DNA of 64,000 nt from an uncultured Paracoccaceae bacterium. GTDB taxonomy: Bacteria; Pseudomonadota; Alphaproteobacteria; Rhodobacterales; Rhodobacteraceae. Below, piece after piece: positions 26,164-35,895 of this stretch (position 1 is the first letter of the stretch; each line of letters starts with the position of its first letter). The notes under the pieces are model-generated. The model did not search any database, was not told where the DNA came from, and saw only the letters and a list, made by a program, of their open reading frames with translations. Both the position numbers and the translations under genes were made by a program. The stretch covers positions 1 to 64,000 of the forward strand of contig CANMPL010000003.1 in NCBI GenBank assembly GCA_947499715.1. The letters are read 5' to 3'.

Positions 26164-27195
26164 ATGGACGCACTCATCCTTCAACTACTCAACGGCATGG
26201 ACAAAGGCGCGGCTTATGCGCTGATTGCTCTGGGCCTGACACTTATCTTCGGGACATTGGGCGTTGTGAACTTTGCCCATGGCGCATTGTTCATGATCGG
26301 TGCGTTCTGCGCGGTGACCATGCAACGCATCCTCAGCCTGTCGTCCACCGTGATTGATGAAACGCAAAAGGACTTTCTGGGCAATCCGCTCAAAATTGAA
26401 GTGCCATATGTGCAAAGCTGGTTCGGTGATGTCGCGGGTGCGGCAATACAGGATTGGTCCGTCCCGCTGTCGATCCTGCTTGTCATCCCGGTTATGCTGT
26501 TTGTCGGCTGGGCGATGGAACGCGGCTTGATCAAGCATTTTTACAAGCGCCCCCACGCGGACCAGATCCTCGTGACCTTCGGCCTTGCGATCGTCATCGG
26601 CGAAATTATCAAAGCTTTCTACGGCGCCAACCCGATCCAAACCCCTTCGCCTGCGGCGCTCACGGGTTCTGTTGATCTTGGCGTCGGTCTTGGGTTCGAA
26701 GCCAACACAATCATCTATTCGGTCTGGCGGATCGTCTACTTTTTCTTTGCCGCCTTTATCATCGCCGCCGTCTTTGCCTTCCTGCAATTCACCACCTTCG
26801 GCATGGTCGTGCGGGCGGGTATGGCGGACCGTGAAACGGTCGGCATGCTGGGCATCGACATCGACAAACGCTTCACCGTGATGTTTGGTATCGCGGCCTG
26901 CGTGGCTGGCCTTGCAGGCATGATGTACGCGCCGATCCTGTCACCGCATTACAACCTTGGTATGGACTTCCTGGTGCTGTCCTTTGTGGTTGTTGTGGTC
27001 GGAGGCATGGGCTCCTTGCCCGGTGCGGTGCTGGCCGGGTTCGTCCTTGGCATCGTGCAAAGCCTGTCATCCATGAACGAGGTCAAGGCCATCATTCCCG
27101 GCATCGACCAGATCATCATTTACCTTGTCGCAATCATCATCTTGTTGACCCGCCCGCGTGGCCTGATGGGTCGCAAGGGTGTCATGGAGGAGTAA
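26164..27195 (+). CDS. HAAT-type ABC permease (LivH-like)
   Basis: The product is 343 residues from the ATG at 26164 ([20 protein letters not shown]) with a GGAG before it. About eight membrane helices are visible. Family signatures are [26 protein letters not shown] at the N-terminus and [24 protein letters not shown] near the C-terminus. It forms the translocation pore with the LivM-like partner. An insertion around [17 protein letters not shown] makes the first periplasmic loop longer than in E. coli LivH. Confidence 0.9.
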   Translation: MDALILQLLNGMDKGAAYALIALGLTLIFGTLGVVNFAHGALFMIGAFCAVTMQRILSLSSTVIDETQKDFLGNPLKIEVPYVQSWFGDVAGAAIQDWSVPLSILLVIPVMLFVGWAMERGLIKHFYKRPHADQILVTFGLAIVIGEIIKAFYGANPIQTPSPAALTGSVDLGVGLGFEANTIIYSVWRIVYFFFAAFIIAAVFAFLQFTTFGMVVRAGMADRETVGMLGIDIDKRFTVMFGIAACVAGLAGMMYAPILSPHYNLGMDFLVLSFVVVVVGGMGSLPGAVLAGFVLGIVQSLSSMNEVKAIIPGIDQIIIYLVAIIILLTRPRGLMGRKGVMEE

Positions 27196-27199
27196 GAAC

Positions 27200-28411
27200 A
27201 TGCTCGGTCTCAATTCCCGCGATTTCCGCCTCTTCCTGATCGTTTGCGCGCTTTGCGTCTTTGCACCGATCCTTTTGAACCCCTTCCCTGTGGCAAGCTC
27301 TCTGGGTGAAAGCTTCAACGCGGGCTATCCCGCCCTGATGCAGCGCTTTGTGATATTCGGGCTGCTGGTGATCGGCTTCAACATCCTCTTTGGCCTGACC
27401 GGATACCTATCCTTCGGACATGCCGCCTTCTTGGGTGTGGGGTCCTTTGCTGCCGTTTGGATGTTCAAGCTTCTCAGCTACAATGTCGTCCCGGCCATCA
27501 TTCTTTCGGTTGTCGTGGCGGGCCTCTTCTCAGTGGTGATCGGCTATATCGCCCTGCGCCGCTCTGGCATTTACTTTTCAATCCTGACGCTGGCCTTTGC
27601 CCAGATGATGTATTCCATCGCGTTCTCTGACCTTGTGGGTAAGCTTTTTGGCACCATCGTCACCAACGGTGAAACCGGCCTTCAGGTCTACAACGACGAC
27701 CCCCAAATCCTGATGAGCGAGGGATCACCAACCGTGCCTCACCTCTTCGGGCTGGAAATGAACAGTGCCTTTACCTGGAAAGTTGGCGGGTGGGAATTCG
27801 TCTTCCAGAACGGCTACTACCTCTCCGCAATCTTCATGATCTTGGGCTTTTATCTCTCGATCCGCATCTTCCGCTCTCCGTTTGGCATGATGCTGCGGGC
27901 GATCAAATCCAACCAGACCCGGATGTCCTATACCGGTCTTGATACCAAACCCTATATGCTCGCTGCCTTTGTTATCTCTGGCATGTATGCGGGCCTTGCA
28001 GGCGGCTTGCTGGCCGCGATGGACCCGCTGACTGGCGCTGAACGCATGTTCTGGACCGCAAGCGGAGAGATTGTGGTGATGGCCATCTTGGGCGGCGTCG
28101 GTACCCTTGTCGGCCCCGTGCTGGGTGCCGGTGTGATCAAATACCTCGAAAACATCGTCTCCAAGATCAACGACTCGATCCTGCATAACTGGTTCGCCTT
28201 TATGCCCGACTGGCTGGAAAACCTGATGGTCACCGTCATCCACCCCTTTATCGGCAAGGGCTGGCACCTGACACTTGGCCTCTTGTTCATGGCCGTGGTG
28301 ATCTTCCTGCCGGGTGGCCTGATGCAATTGGGCGAAAAAATCGCTACCCTCTTTGGTCGCAAAAAGAAATCCGATGACGCCAAATCCGGCGCCACAGAGC
28401 CTGCAGAATAA
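27200..28411 (+). CDS. HAAT-type ABC permease (LivM-like)
   Basis: The product is 403 residues from the ATG at 27200, preceded by GGAGGAG. It has about ten hydrophobic segments, with [23 protein letters not shown] early and the conserved [23 protein letters not shown] late. A lysine-rich tail ([12 protein letters not shown]) is cytoplasmic. It pairs with the LivH-like permease four bases upstream and precedes the two ATPase genes. Confidence 0.9.
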   Translation: MLGLNSRDFRLFLIVCALCVFAPILLNPFPVASSLGESFNAGYPALMQRFVIFGLLVIGFNILFGLTGYLSFGHAAFLGVGSFAAVWMFKLLSYNVVPAIILSVVVAGLFSVVIGYIALRRSGIYFSILTLAFAQMMYSIAFSDLVGKLFGTIVTNGETGLQVYNDDPQILMSEGSPTVPHLFGLEMNSAFTWKVGGWEFVFQNGYYLSAIFMILGFYLSIRIFRSPFGMMLRAIKSNQTRMSYTGLDTKPYMLAAFVISGMYAGLAGGLLAAMDPLTGAERMFWTASGEIVVMAILGGVGTLVGPVLGAGVIKYLENIVSKINDSILHNWFAFMPDWLENLMVTVIHPFIGKGWHLTLGLLFMAVVIFLPGGLMQLGEKIATLFGRKKKSDDAKSGATEPAE

Positions 28412-28419
28412 GGAGACGG

Positions 28420-29181
28420 ATGATGGGTATCCTTGAAGTCAAAGGCGTCAACAAACGCTTCGGTGGCCTGCAAGCGCTCGGCGATGTGAACCTCAGCGTG
28501 GCCGAAAACACCGTCCACGCAATCATCGGACCAAATGGTGCGGGCAAATCGACCCTGCTGAATGTGCTGGTCGGCAAGCTGATCCCTGACAGCGGGTCGG
28601 TGATGTTTGATGGCCAGTCCGTGCTGGGCCGCAAGCCGCATGAAATCAACCAGATGGGCATTAGCCGCGTCTTTCAAACCCCTGAAATCTTTGCTGATCT
28701 CTCGGTGTTCGAAAACGTCATGATCCCCTGTTTTGCCAAACGCGATGGCGCGTTTCGGATGCATGCCATCGAAAGCACGCACCACGAAAAAGACATGGCC
28801 GAACAGGCGATGGCGATGCTCGATGATGTCAACATGGCCGACAAACGCGATATGATCGCCTCTTCAATGTCGCGTGGTGATAAACGCAGGCTTGAAATGG
28901 CGATGTGCCTTGTGCAGGACCCGCGCCTGCTTTTGCTGGATGAACCGACCGCTGGCATGGCCCGCGCCGATACTGAAAACACGATTGAGCTGCTCAAGGA
29001 CATCCGCAAAAAGCGCGGCATCACCATGGCCATCATCGAACACGATATGAACGTGGTCTTCAGCCTTGCCGAGCGGATCACCGTTTTGGCCCAAGGCACC
29101 CCGCTCGTCGAAGATGTGCCCGAGAAAATCAAAGGCCACCCCAAAGTCCGCGAAGCCTATCTTGGCGAAGCACAGGTGTAA
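28420..29181 (+). CDS. HAAT-type ABC ATPase (LivG-like)
   Basis: The product is 253 residues with a complete nucleotide-binding set: Walker A GPNGAGKST, Walker B LLLLDEPTAG and switch His in IIEHDMNVV. The signature region is MSRGDKRRLEMA, where the usual LSGGQ appears as MSRGD, as occurs in this subgroup. AAGGAG precedes a doublet ATGATG. It drives the importer with the LivF-like ATPase. Confidence 0.92.
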   Translation: MMGILEVKGVNKRFGGLQALGDVNLSVAENTVHAIIGPNGAGKSTLLNVLVGKLIPDSGSVMFDGQSVLGRKPHEINQMGISRVFQTPEIFADLSVFENVMIPCFAKRDGAFRMHAIESTHHEKDMAEQAMAMLDDVNMADKRDMIASSMSRGDKRRLEMAMCLVQDPRLLLLDEPTAGMARADTENTIELLKDIRKKRGITMAIIEHDMNVVFSLAERITVLAQGTPLVEDVPEKIKGHPKVREAYLGEAQV

Positions 29182-29193
29182 GGAACCAAGCCC

Positions 29194-29943
29194 ATGAACG
29201 CACCTTTTGATAAGCGCGCCAACAATGCCGCAACCCACCCTGCTTTCCTGTCCGTCTGGGAAATCGAAGCCTATTACGGCGAAAGCTACATCGTTCAAAA
29301 CGTTAGCTTTAATATCCACGAAGGCGAGATCCTCGCGCTTCTTGGCCGGAACGGAGCTGGTAAGACGTCCACCCTGCGCACCATCGCGCGCCTTGACGAT
29401 CCAGCGCTCAAGCACGGCGAAATCTGGCTTGATCACAAACCGCTCCACCAGATGAAAAGCCATCAGGCAGCCGCCGAAGGCATCGCCCTTGTGCCCGAAG
29501 ATCGTCGGATCATCGCCGGGCTCACCGTCGAAGAGAACCTGCAACTGGCGCAAATCGCGCCCCCGATCGGCTGGTCGCTCGAGCGGATCTATGAACTCTT
29601 CCCCCGCCTTGGCGAACGTCGCAAGCAAGAGGGTGTGACATTGTCAGGCGGCGAGCAGCAGATGCTTGCCATCGCCCGTGCTCTGGCCCGCGACATCAAG
29701 GTCCTGTTGCTCGATGAACCCTACGAGGGCCTTGCCCCCGTGATCGTTCAGGAAATCGCCAAGACGCTGAATATCATTCGCGATCAAGGCATTACGACCG
29801 TGATCGTGGAACAGAACGCCGTTGCCGCTCTGAAACTGGCAGACCGCGCGGTGATCCTTGATATCGGTTCCGTGGTTTATGACGGCTCTGCCAAAGAGGT
29901 TCTGGAAGACGAAGCATTGCGGGCAAAATACCTCGCAATCTAA
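29194..29943 (+). CDS. HAAT-type ABC ATPase (LivF-like)
   Basis: The product is 249 residues with Walker A GRNGAGKTS, signature LSGGEQQ, Walker B VLLLDEPYEG and a Q/H region VEQNAVAALK, where His is replaced as is common in LivF. An N-terminal extension of about 20 residues precedes the first strand. It is the last gene of the five-gene transporter set, 12 bp after its partner. Confidence 0.92.
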   Translation: MNAPFDKRANNAATHPAFLSVWEIEAYYGESYIVQNVSFNIHEGEILALLGRNGAGKTSTLRTIARLDDPALKHGEIWLDHKPLHQMKSHQAAAEGIALVPEDRRIIAGLTVEENLQLAQIAPPIGWSLERIYELFPRLGERRKQEGVTLSGGEQQMLAIARALARDIKVLLLDEPYEGLAPVIVQEIAKTLNIIRDQGITTVIVEQNAVAALKLADRAVILDIGSVVYDGSAKEVLEDEALRAKYLAI

Positions 29944-30054
29944 CCCGCGTGCGCGGCGTTAACCACAAGGTCAGAAAGCTATGCCTGTTTACGGTTTGGT
30001 AAGCTGGCTTTGCGATTCTACAGGCGTCCGATCAGCCATGAAAGGAGGCCTATT

Positions 30055-30390
30055 ATGGATGCCGTACCATCAATTAACGCGCCTAGTCAGCCGACGCCTG
30101 CTGCAACCCTGCGCCCCGATCAGTCCCGCGTGGTCGAAACCGGCGGCGTGATTGCAACGCGCGCTGACACGCCAACCGCCACGCCAAGCAGCCTTGGTCA
30201 GGTCGGTGCCGTGACAAAATCGCAACTCGCCGATGGCGAGACCCGCAATAGTGTCGCTACCACATCTGCACCAGAACGCGTGCTCAAGCCCTACGGGGTT
30301 GCAATGCTGCCAGAGGGTCCAACAGACCTTGACCAAAGCGCATCAAAAGATGTCGCAACGTCAGAGGTTGAAACGCAAGAAGAAGCCTGA
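30055..30390 (+). CDS. Hypothetical Thr/Pro/Ala-rich small protein
   Basis: The product is 111 residues from the ATG at 30055, chosen because AAAGGAGG lies eight bases upstream. It is low in hydrophobic residues and rich in Thr, Pro, Ala and Ser, with scattered charged residues and an acidic end (SEVETQEEA). It is probably disordered. I recognise no domain. It lies between the transporter operon and accB, and its strong ribosome-binding site suggests it is translated well. Confidence 0.6.
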   Translation: MDAVPSINAPSQPTPAATLRPDQSRVVETGGVIATRADTPTATPSSLGQVGAVTKSQLADGETRNSVATTSAPERVLKPYGVAMLPEGPTDLDQSASKDVATSEVETQEEA

Positions 30391-30495
30391 TTGCGATTTG
30401 GGTCGGACATGCCTTTTCACCCCGTCCTGCTTCAATTATAAGCACCGGGAAGGGATTGCGGCTTACGCAATCCATGGGCAATGGGCAAAGACACA

Positions 30496-30993
30496 ATGGG
30501 CAACAAGACTTCTCATGACACCGACGTCAGCTTTATTCAGGCGTTGGCCGAACTTCTGCGTCAAAATGACCTGACAGAACTACAGGTCAAACGGGACTAC
30601 GGCGAAAACGACAGCCTCAACGTGCGCGTCAGCCGCCAAATCCCCGCCCCTCTCCAACAGGTCGCATCTGTCGCGGCACCAGCGCCCGCAGCACCGGCTG
30701 CCGCTGCACCTGCCGCACCCGCGGCGCCCAGCACCACAGATTCAGACCCTGCCGCACATCCCGGCGCGGTGACCTCTCCGATGGTTGGCACGGTTTATAT
30801 GGCCGCCGAGCCCGGTGCCGCACCGTTCTCTGCCGTTGGCAAAACGGTCAAAGAAGGCGACACATTGCTGATCATCGAAGCGATGAAAACAATGAACCAC
30901 ATCCCCGCCCCTCGCGCTGGCACGGTCAAGCGTATCCTTGTCGAAGACGGCGGGCCGGTTGAATTTGGCGCACCCTTGATGATCATCGAATAG
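30496..30993 (+). CDS. accB: Acetyl-CoA carboxylase biotin carboxyl carrier protein
   Basis: The product is 165 residues from the ATG at 30496; an ATG at 30481 is also in frame but the family start is like [21 protein letters not shown]. An N-terminal helical part is joined by an Ala/Pro linker (about 50-90) to the biotinyl domain ([15 protein letters not shown] onward). Biotin is attached to K131 in EAMKTMN. The biotin arm moves CO2 from AccC to the carboxyltransferase for malonyl-CoA formation. accC follows 11 bp downstream. Confidence 0.93.
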   Translation: MGNKTSHDTDVSFIQALAELLRQNDLTELQVKRDYGENDSLNVRVSRQIPAPLQQVASVAAPAPAAPAAAAPAAPAAPSTTDSDPAAHPGAVTSPMVGTVYMAAEPGAAPFSAVGKTVKEGDTLLIIEAMKTMNHIPAPRAGTVKRILVEDGGPVEFGAPLMIIE

Positions 30994-31004
30994 GGGCGCG
31001 GCCA

Positions 31005-32348
31005 ATGTTCGACAAAATTCTGATCGCAAACCGTGGCGAAATCGCCCTGCGCGTTGTGCGCGCCGCCCGCGAAATGGGCATCAAATCCGTGGCCGTCCAT
31101 TCCACAGCTGATGCCGATGCGATGCATGTGCGCATGGCGGATGAGGCGATCTGCATCGGCCCACCCTCCTCTGCGCAAAGCTATCTCAGCTTTCCGGCCA
31201 TCATCTCGGCCTGCGAAATCACCGGTGCGCAGGCGATCCATCCCGGCTATGGCTTCCTGTCCGAAAACGCGGCCTTCGTGCAAGTCGTCGAAGACCACAG
31301 CCTGACGTTCATCGGCCCCACCGCCGAACATATCCGCATCATGGGCGACAAGATCACCGCCAAGGACACTATGAAAGCCCTCGGCGTGCCTTGCGTACCC
31401 GGCTCTGACGGCGGCGTTGCATCGCTGGATGACGCCAAAAGGATCGGCGACGAAATCGGCTACCCCGTCATCATCAAAGCCACGGCAGGTGGCGGTGGAC
31501 GCGGCATGAAAGTGGCGCAAACCGCCGCTGATATGGAAAAAGCATACCTTGGCGCCCGCCAAGAAGGCAAAGCGGCCTTTGGCAACGACGAAGTCTATAT
31601 CGAAAAATACCTGACCACACCGCGCCACATCGAAATTCAGGTCTTTGGCGATGGTAAAGGCAACGCGGTGCACCTGGGCGAACGCGATTGTTCGCTCCAG
31701 CGCCGCCACCAGAAAGTGTTTGAAGAGGCCCCCGGCCCTGCCATCACCCCCGAATTGCGCGCACGCATCGGCAAGGTTTGCGCGGATGCTGTGGCCAAGA
31801 TCAACTACATCGGCGCGGGCACCATCGAATTCCTGTTCGAAAACGATGAATTCTACTTCATCGAGATGAACACACGCCTGCAAGTCGAGCACCCGGTGAC
31901 GGAAAACATCTTTAACGTCGATCTGGTGCGCGAACAAATCCGGGTCGCCGCCGGCCTGCCGATGTCGTTCACACAAGATGATCTGACCATCGACGGCCAC
32001 AGCATCGAGGTGCGGATCAACGCCGAACAACTGCCCGACTTCCGCCCCTGCCCCGGCCGGATCACGCAATATCACGCACCCGGAGGTCTTGGCGTCCGCA
32101 TGGACAGCGCGCTCTATGACGGCTACTCCATCCCGCCCTACTACGACAGCCTGATCGGCAAGCTCATCGTCAAAGGCCGCGACCGGCCAGAGGCGCTGGC
32201 CCGCCTCGCCCGCGCTTTGGGTGAATTGATCGTCGATGGCGTCGACACCACGATCCCACTGTTCCATGCCCTGTTGCAGGAAGAGGCCGTGCAAACCGGT
32301 GACTATAACATTCACTGGCTGGAACACTGGCTCGAACAGAACCTCTAA
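31005..32348 (+). CDS. accC: Acetyl-CoA carboxylase biotin carboxylase subunit
   Basis: The product is 447 residues, the normal AccC length. It opens with [25 protein letters not shown], carries the glycine-rich ATP loop [12 protein letters not shown] and the metal and active-site stretch [16 protein letters not shown]. It carboxylates the biotin of AccB using ATP and bicarbonate. It is co-transcribed with accB; aat follows three bases after its stop. Confidence 0.96.
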   Translation: MFDKILIANRGEIALRVVRAAREMGIKSVAVHSTADADAMHVRMADEAICIGPPSSAQSYLSFPAIISACEITGAQAIHPGYGFLSENAAFVQVVEDHSLTFIGPTAEHIRIMGDKITAKDTMKALGVPCVPGSDGGVASLDDAKRIGDEIGYPVIIKATAGGGGRGMKVAQTAADMEKAYLGARQEGKAAFGNDEVYIEKYLTTPRHIEIQVFGDGKGNAVHLGERDCSLQRRHQKVFEEAPGPAITPELRARIGKVCADAVAKINYIGAGTIEFLFENDEFYFIEMNTRLQVEHPVTENIFNVDLVREQIRVAAGLPMSFTQDDLTIDGHSIEVRINAEQLPDFRPCPGRITQYHAPGGLGVRMDSALYDGYSIPPYYDSLIGKLIVKGRDRPEALARLARALGELIVDGVDTTIPLFHALLQEEAVQTGDYNIHWLEHWLEQNL

Positions 32349-32351
32349 GTC

Positions 32352-32966
32352 ATGCGTGACGATCCGCCCCTCTCGCCCCAACTTCTGTTGCAGGCGTATC
32401 GGGCGGGCGTCTTCCCAATGTCCGAAAGCCGCGACGACCCGGATGTTTTCTGGGTCGATCCGCGCCAGCGTGGCATCCTGCCGCTGCCCGGCTTTCATAT
32501 CTCGCGCAGCCTGCGCCGCACGCTGAACCGGGGCCATTACACCGTCACGCTGAACGCCGCCTTCAAAGAGGTCGTGCAGGGCTGCGCTGACCGGCCCGAG
32601 ACCTGGATCAACACCACGATCTTTGACCTCTATATGGCTTTGCATCGCAGCGGCGATGCACATGCCGCCGAAGTTTGGCAGAATGGCGAACTTGTTGGCG
32701 GTGTCTACGGTGTCGCCATTGGGGGGGCGTTCTTTGGCGAAAGCATGTTCTCAACTGCGCCAAACGCCTCCAAAGTTGCCCTTGCGACGCTGACCACCCA
32801 CCTGCACGCACGTGGCTTCACGCTGTTTGACACCCAGTTCATCACTCCGCATTTGCGCAGTTTGGGTGGGCTGGAAATCCCGCGCAGCAACTATCATGCC
32901 CTTTTGGACATGGCGCTTGAACTTGATGTCGCGATTGGCCCATCCGGGCCTTTGCCGCTGCCTTAA
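32352..32966 (+). CDS. aat: Leucyl/phenylalanyl-tRNA-protein transferase
   Basis: The product is 204 residues. Aat signatures are LLLQAYRAGVFPMSESRDDPDVFWVDPRQRG and EVWQNGELVGGVYGVAIGGAFFGESMFS. The enzyme adds Leu or Phe to N-terminal Arg/Lys of proteins, marking them for ClpS-ClpAP in the N-degron pathway. It lies three bases after accC in the same operon and ends with a 4-nt overlap of the convergent DUF2155 gene. Confidence 0.95.
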   Translation: MRDDPPLSPQLLLQAYRAGVFPMSESRDDPDVFWVDPRQRGILPLPGFHISRSLRRTLNRGHYTVTLNAAFKEVVQGCADRPETWINTTIFDLYMALHRSGDAHAAEVWQNGELVGGVYGVAIGGAFFGESMFSTAPNASKVALATLTTHLHARGFTLFDTQFITPHLRSLGGLEIPRSNYHALLDMALELDVAIGPSGPLPLP

Positions 32967-33319
32967 GTGGTGCAGCGCAACACCCAAACGTCATAGCGCG
33001 GGTGATCCATTGCATTCAACGCCGGCGAAGACGCGATCATCCAGCCGTTAAACGCCGGGGTCGACTCATTGCGATAGGTGACCGTCAGCGCGGCATAGGC
33101 ATCGCCCGAAGGGTTGCGGGCCGGATAGCGACAGTCGTTCATCTCAATCGACAACAGCCCCACCTGCTGCGGCACGCCATTTTGCAATGTCACATCTGTC
33201 GTTTCACCGTTGAGCTTATCCAGCACGCGGATATCCCCGCCCGAGGCTGACGCCGCATTTTGCGCCAACACCGGCCCTGCCAACAGCACCACACAGAAAC
33301 CTGCCCAGATCGCGCGCAT
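32963..33319 (-). CDS. DUF2155 family exported protein
   Basis: The product is 118 residues from the ATG at 33319 that shares its A with the TAA of the upstream NDUFA12 gene (TAATG). A signal peptide ([19 protein letters not shown]) is followed by a small beta domain with IRVLDKLNGETTDVTLQNG and FNGWMIASSPALNAMDHPRYDVWVLRC. Two Cys (DCRYPARN and the C-terminal LRC) probably form a disulfide. The family is alphaproteobacterial and usually next to NDUFA12; its function is not established. Confidence 0.88.
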   Translation of the reverse strand: MRAIWAGFCVVLLAGPVLAQNAASASGGDIRVLDKLNGETTDVTLQNGVPQQVGLLSIEMNDCRYPARNPSGDAYAALTVTYRNESTPAFNGWMIASSPALNAMDHPRYDVWVLRCTT

Positions 33320-33702
33320 TATTCCGGTGTCCATGCCTCGTAATCGCTGCGTGGCGCTGGTGCCGCGCGGCGAATGGACCCTTCTGGTGCATAGGCCATC
33401 GCGGTCCCGGTCAGGTTCTCTTGATGCGGTTTTTCCCAATCCTTGTGCGCCATCGGCTTTTCCGTCGGCGGCTCGTCCCAGGTCCGGTGCAGCCAGCCGT
33501 GCCATTCAGGATCAACCTTACTCGCCTCAGCCTCGCCCTGGTAAATGACCCAGCGGCGGCTGTCGTCGGCGTTGCGATAGAACACATTGCCCTGCGCATC
33601 CTCGCCGACGCGACGGCCCTTGCGCCAGGTCCACAGCTGTGTCCCCAGTGTCTGCCCGTCCCACCACGTAAAGACGCGTTTTATGCTGTTCAAAAGGCCC
33701 AT
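33319..33702 (-). CDS. NDUFA12-family complex I accessory protein
   Basis: The product is 127 residues from the ATG at 33702 ([25 protein letters not shown]). The motifs [39 protein letters not shown] and then DEPPT mark the NDUFA12 (17.2-kDa) subunit, an alphaproteobacterial supernumerary part of NADH:quinone oxidoreductase shared with mitochondria. It is coupled by TAATG to the DUF2155 gene. Confidence 0.93.
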   Translation of the reverse strand: MGLLNSIKRVFTWWDGQTLGTQLWTWRKGRRVGEDAQGNVFYRNADDSRRWVIYQGEAEASKVDPEWHGWLHRTWDEPPTEKPMAHKDWEKPHQENLTGTAMAYAPEGSIRRAAPAPRSDYEAWTPE

Positions 33703-33760
33703 TTTCGCTCTCCGGTCGTTGCCGCTTTGATGCCCGAACTGACCACAAAGGTCCAGAGAA

Positions 33761-33790
33761 AGAAAAAGCCCGCGCAACACATGCACGGGC
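33761..33790 (-). terminator. Rho-independent terminator of the VPLPA-CTERM gene
   Basis: On the minus strand a 9-bp stem with one mismatch (GCCCGTGCA / TGCGCGGGC) and loop TGTGT is followed by TTTTTCTTT. It lies 26 bp after the stop of the VPLPA-CTERM gene. Confidence 0.82.
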
Positions 33791-33815
33791 CGAAATTCTC
33801 GTCAGATCGGGCGTA

Positions 33816-34475
33816 TCAGCCGCGCTTTGCTTTCCGGCGCATTGCCGCGATACCGGCCACACCAAACCCAAGCAGCAAGCCGCTCGCAGGCAGTGGCACC
33901 TCTGCACCGACCAGTGGCTGCCGTTGGTCGTCGCTTCTGGTGTTGACCGCAGCACTTACGAAAACGCGCATCCAATCGCCGTTGCCATCAGCATTCGTCA
34001 TCGTTGTCACCAAACGGTTGCCAGTAAAGCCGTATGAATCAGTGGTGAACTTTTCCAAACCGTTCAAAAGGCCATAACCCGCGCCACCATACCGATTGTT
34101 GGTATTGTTCAGCGGCTTGGTGCCAGTGATCACGCCAAGGATCTCTCCGCCAAATTCAAATCCGGCAGTGCGAGAAATGTCACCACTGCTCAGCGAGTTG
34201 AGGAACACCAGATAGACGTTCACCACGGTCCCGGCAGCAAGCTGCGAATCCTTTGGATCAGTCAGGTTCTGCGCGTTGATCAACGTGCGATCTGCGGCCT
34301 CAAGCACGTATTGAATGTCATCAGATGCGTGAATGTCGGCGGTGACGTCAGTCGCCCCCGTCAGCTCCGTCACCGTGCCATCAAAAATGGAAACGGACGC
34401 GGCCTGCGCGGATGTTGCTGCGAAATTCGCCAACATGCCGGCCATCACGACCGGATAGAAAATTCTCTTCAGCAT
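33816..34475 (-). CDS. VPLPA-CTERM secreted surface protein
   Basis: The product is 219 residues from the ATG at 34475. A signal peptide (MLKRIFYPVVMAGMLANFAATSAQA) precedes a Cys-poor beta-rich mature domain of about 165 residues. The C-terminus is a sorting signal: VPLPASGLLLGFGVAG (motif plus transmembrane helix), then RRKAKR. This is the Rhodobacteraceae version of PEP-CTERM, recognised and cut by an exosortase, and often found on envelope or exopolysaccharide-linked proteins. No exosortase gene is in the window. A strong terminator follows. Confidence 0.88.
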   Translation of the reverse strand: MLKRIFYPVVMAGMLANFAATSAQAASVSIFDGTVTELTGATDVTADIHASDDIQYVLEAADRTLINAQNLTDPKDSQLAAGTVVNVYLVFLNSLSSGDISRTAGFEFGGEILGVITGTKPLNNTNNRYGGAGYGLLNGLEKFTTDSYGFTGNRLVTTMTNADGNGDWMRVFVSAAVNTRSDDQRQPLVGAEVPLPASGLLLGFGVAGIAAMRRKAKRG

Positions 34476-34642
34476 TTTTCGTCCACACCTTGCGGTTGTT
34501 ACCCTAGCCCCACCCTCATATGTCACGAATGACACTGGATTTGCAAACGTTTGACACGAATTCGTCTAAAAAACGTCGCGTTCATCATGCAAACAGAGAC
34601 AGTGTTGCAACAGGGGGAAAATTGTCCGCGTTTTCCCACCAA

Positions 34643-35023
34643 TCACGGCAACCGCGCAGTCACTTCAATCTCGATCTTCATTTCGGTATTTTGCAGATTG
34701 GCTGCGATCATCGTGGCCGCCGGACGTGCTGTGGCAAATGCCGCTGACACAACAGGCCAGCAGTCCGGCCAGGCATCCGGGTTCGGCACGATATAGTTCA
34801 CCCGGACCACATGATCCAAGCTGCTGCCTGCCTCTTTCAACGCGGCCCCTATCGTTGCCAGTGCATTGCGGCATTGGTCGGTGATATCCTCTGGCATTGT
34901 CATGGTCGCATAATCGTAACCCGTTGTTCCGGCAACGAAAACCCAACCATCCGCAACAACAGCGCGGCTATAGCCGATCTGCGCCTCAAACGGGGACCCG
35001 GTCTCGATATGGCGGACAGACAT
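34643..35023 (-). CDS. RidA-family protein
   Basis: The product is 126 residues, a YjgF/YER057c/UK114 trimer fold. Visible are SRAVVADGWVFVAGTTGYD, QCRNALATIGAALKEAGSSLDHVVRVNYIV and the C-terminal MKIEIEVTARLP. RidA proteins deaminate reactive enamine/imine intermediates using a conserved Arg; here the usual Arg near the C-terminal end (RVE/RIE context) is replaced by Lys/Ile-Glu context, so it may be a RidA subfamily member with another role. GGAG precedes the ATG. Confidence 0.85.
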   Translation of the reverse strand: MSVRHIETGSPFEAQIGYSRAVVADGWVFVAGTTGYDYATMTMPEDITDQCRNALATIGAALKEAGSSLDHVVRVNYIVPNPDAWPDCWPVVSAAFATARPAATMIAANLQNTEMKIEIEVTARLP

Positions 35024-35040
35024 GACAAGCTCCTTCGGTT

Positions 35041-35070
35041 GTGACAGCCCGATCCTGACCGGGCTGTCAC
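35041..35070 (-). terminator. 11-bp perfect hairpin between glycine-zipper gene and ridA
   Basis: The stem is GTGACAGCCCG/CGGGCTGTCAC with an 8-base loop. It lies seven bases after the stop at 35078. No T run follows, so it may terminate weakly or stabilise mRNA. Confidence 0.6.
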
Positions 35071-35077
35071 CAAAGGT

Positions 35078-35698
35078 CTAGTCGTGGTTATCAACGTGAT
35101 GGGCAAAAGAGGCGGCCAAACCGCCAAATAACCCGCCCAGAACCGCACCTGCCGCCGCACCCGGAACGCTGCCCGCAGCGCCCCCGACCCCTGCGCCAAC
35201 TGCCCCACCGGCAATACCTCCGGCGACATCCGCCGTTCCGGTGCCCGCTTGGGCCGTTGGTTGCCCGGTGCTGTCAAACGCAATGCCAGAGATCATGATC
35301 GCCACAGGCGAGGCATCGTCATCCACCAATTGTTCGTGGATCGCGCGGATCGGTCCCAATGCTTTGCTGTCGCCCTTATCAAAATCCGCAACATGGTCGA
35401 TCAACGCATGCACATCCTTGGCCTCAGACCGCGACATCAGGCTTTGTTCGCAAAAGCGATCAATCTCGCCGTGCATATAGGCCTTGCGCGATTGCCCCGC
35501 TTTGCGGAACCGCTCAATCGCGCGGCGCAGCTCACGACCGTGGATCGGCCCGATGCTGATCGGCGGGATAGGAATGGTGGGACCCGTGCTACCAATGGGA
35601 AAGCAGATCCGAAAACCGTTGATCTCATAACAGTCTTGTCCCTGCGGCGTCCCATCTGGAAAATTGGGTGCACCGGTTGAAGCTGATGATTTTGCCAT
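35078..35698 (-). CDS. Unknown protein with glycine-zipper C-terminus
   Basis: The product is 206 residues from the ATG at 35698 (MAKSSASTG). There is no signal peptide. Near the N-terminus is an unusual Cys/Ile/Pro stretch (DCYEINGFRICFPIG, then PTIPIPPISIGPI). The middle is helical and charged. Residues about 155-200 form a glycine zipper (GGIAGGAVGAGVGGAAG, then AAAGAVLGGLFGGLAA) able to insert into a membrane or pack helices, followed by a His/Asp tail. It could be a bacteriocin-like or phage-like pore protein or an envelope assembly factor; I cannot tell which. It follows clpX on the same strand but is separated by a hairpin. Confidence 0.65.
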   Translation of the reverse strand: MAKSSASTGAPNFPDGTPQGQDCYEINGFRICFPIGSTGPTIPIPPISIGPIHGRELRRAIERFRKAGQSRKAYMHGEIDRFCEQSLMSRSEAKDVHALIDHVADFDKGDSKALGPIRAIHEQLVDDDASPVAIMISGIAFDSTGQPTAQAGTGTADVAGGIAGGAVGAGVGGAAGSVPGAAAGAVLGGLFGGLAASFAHHVDNHD

Positions 35699-35804
35699 AG
35701 CAAAAAATCCTTTCAAAATAGAAGGTTGTGGAAATTACTTTAAGTAAGAAAACCCGTAATTGGGCAGGTCTAGAATACGGAAATAGTCCCGTTTCATGCA
35801 AGTC

Positions 35805-35835
35805 GGGGCGGGTCAGGATTTCCTGACCGCGCCCC
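35805..35835 (-). terminator. Hairpin downstream of clpX
   Basis: A long stem (GGGGCG-GGTCAGGA against TCCTGACC-GCGCCCC, one bulge) with a 2-base loop lies 61 bp after the clpX stop. It is a likely terminator or 3' stabiliser of the clpX transcript, though the T run is poor. Confidence 0.6.
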
Positions 35836-35895
35836 GGCAAGCGGCAATTTCCCGCTTCTTGATCTGTCGAAAATCGGTCAGAAACCGCCGCTATG

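Noticed and set aside
30055-32348. accB-accC as part of the importer/ScfR pathway
   Set aside because: The accB-accC-aat order is ordinary housekeeping synteny in this group, and the spacer with its own small gene separates it from the transporter.
30795-32663. Minus-strand frame of 622 codons opposite accB/accC
   Set aside because: accB and accC are unmistakable on the plus strand, so this is a shadow of high-GC codon usage.
35041-35070. Riboswitch in front of ridA
   Set aside because: It is only a simple 11-bp hairpin near the previous stop. No conserved aptamer-like architecture is visible.
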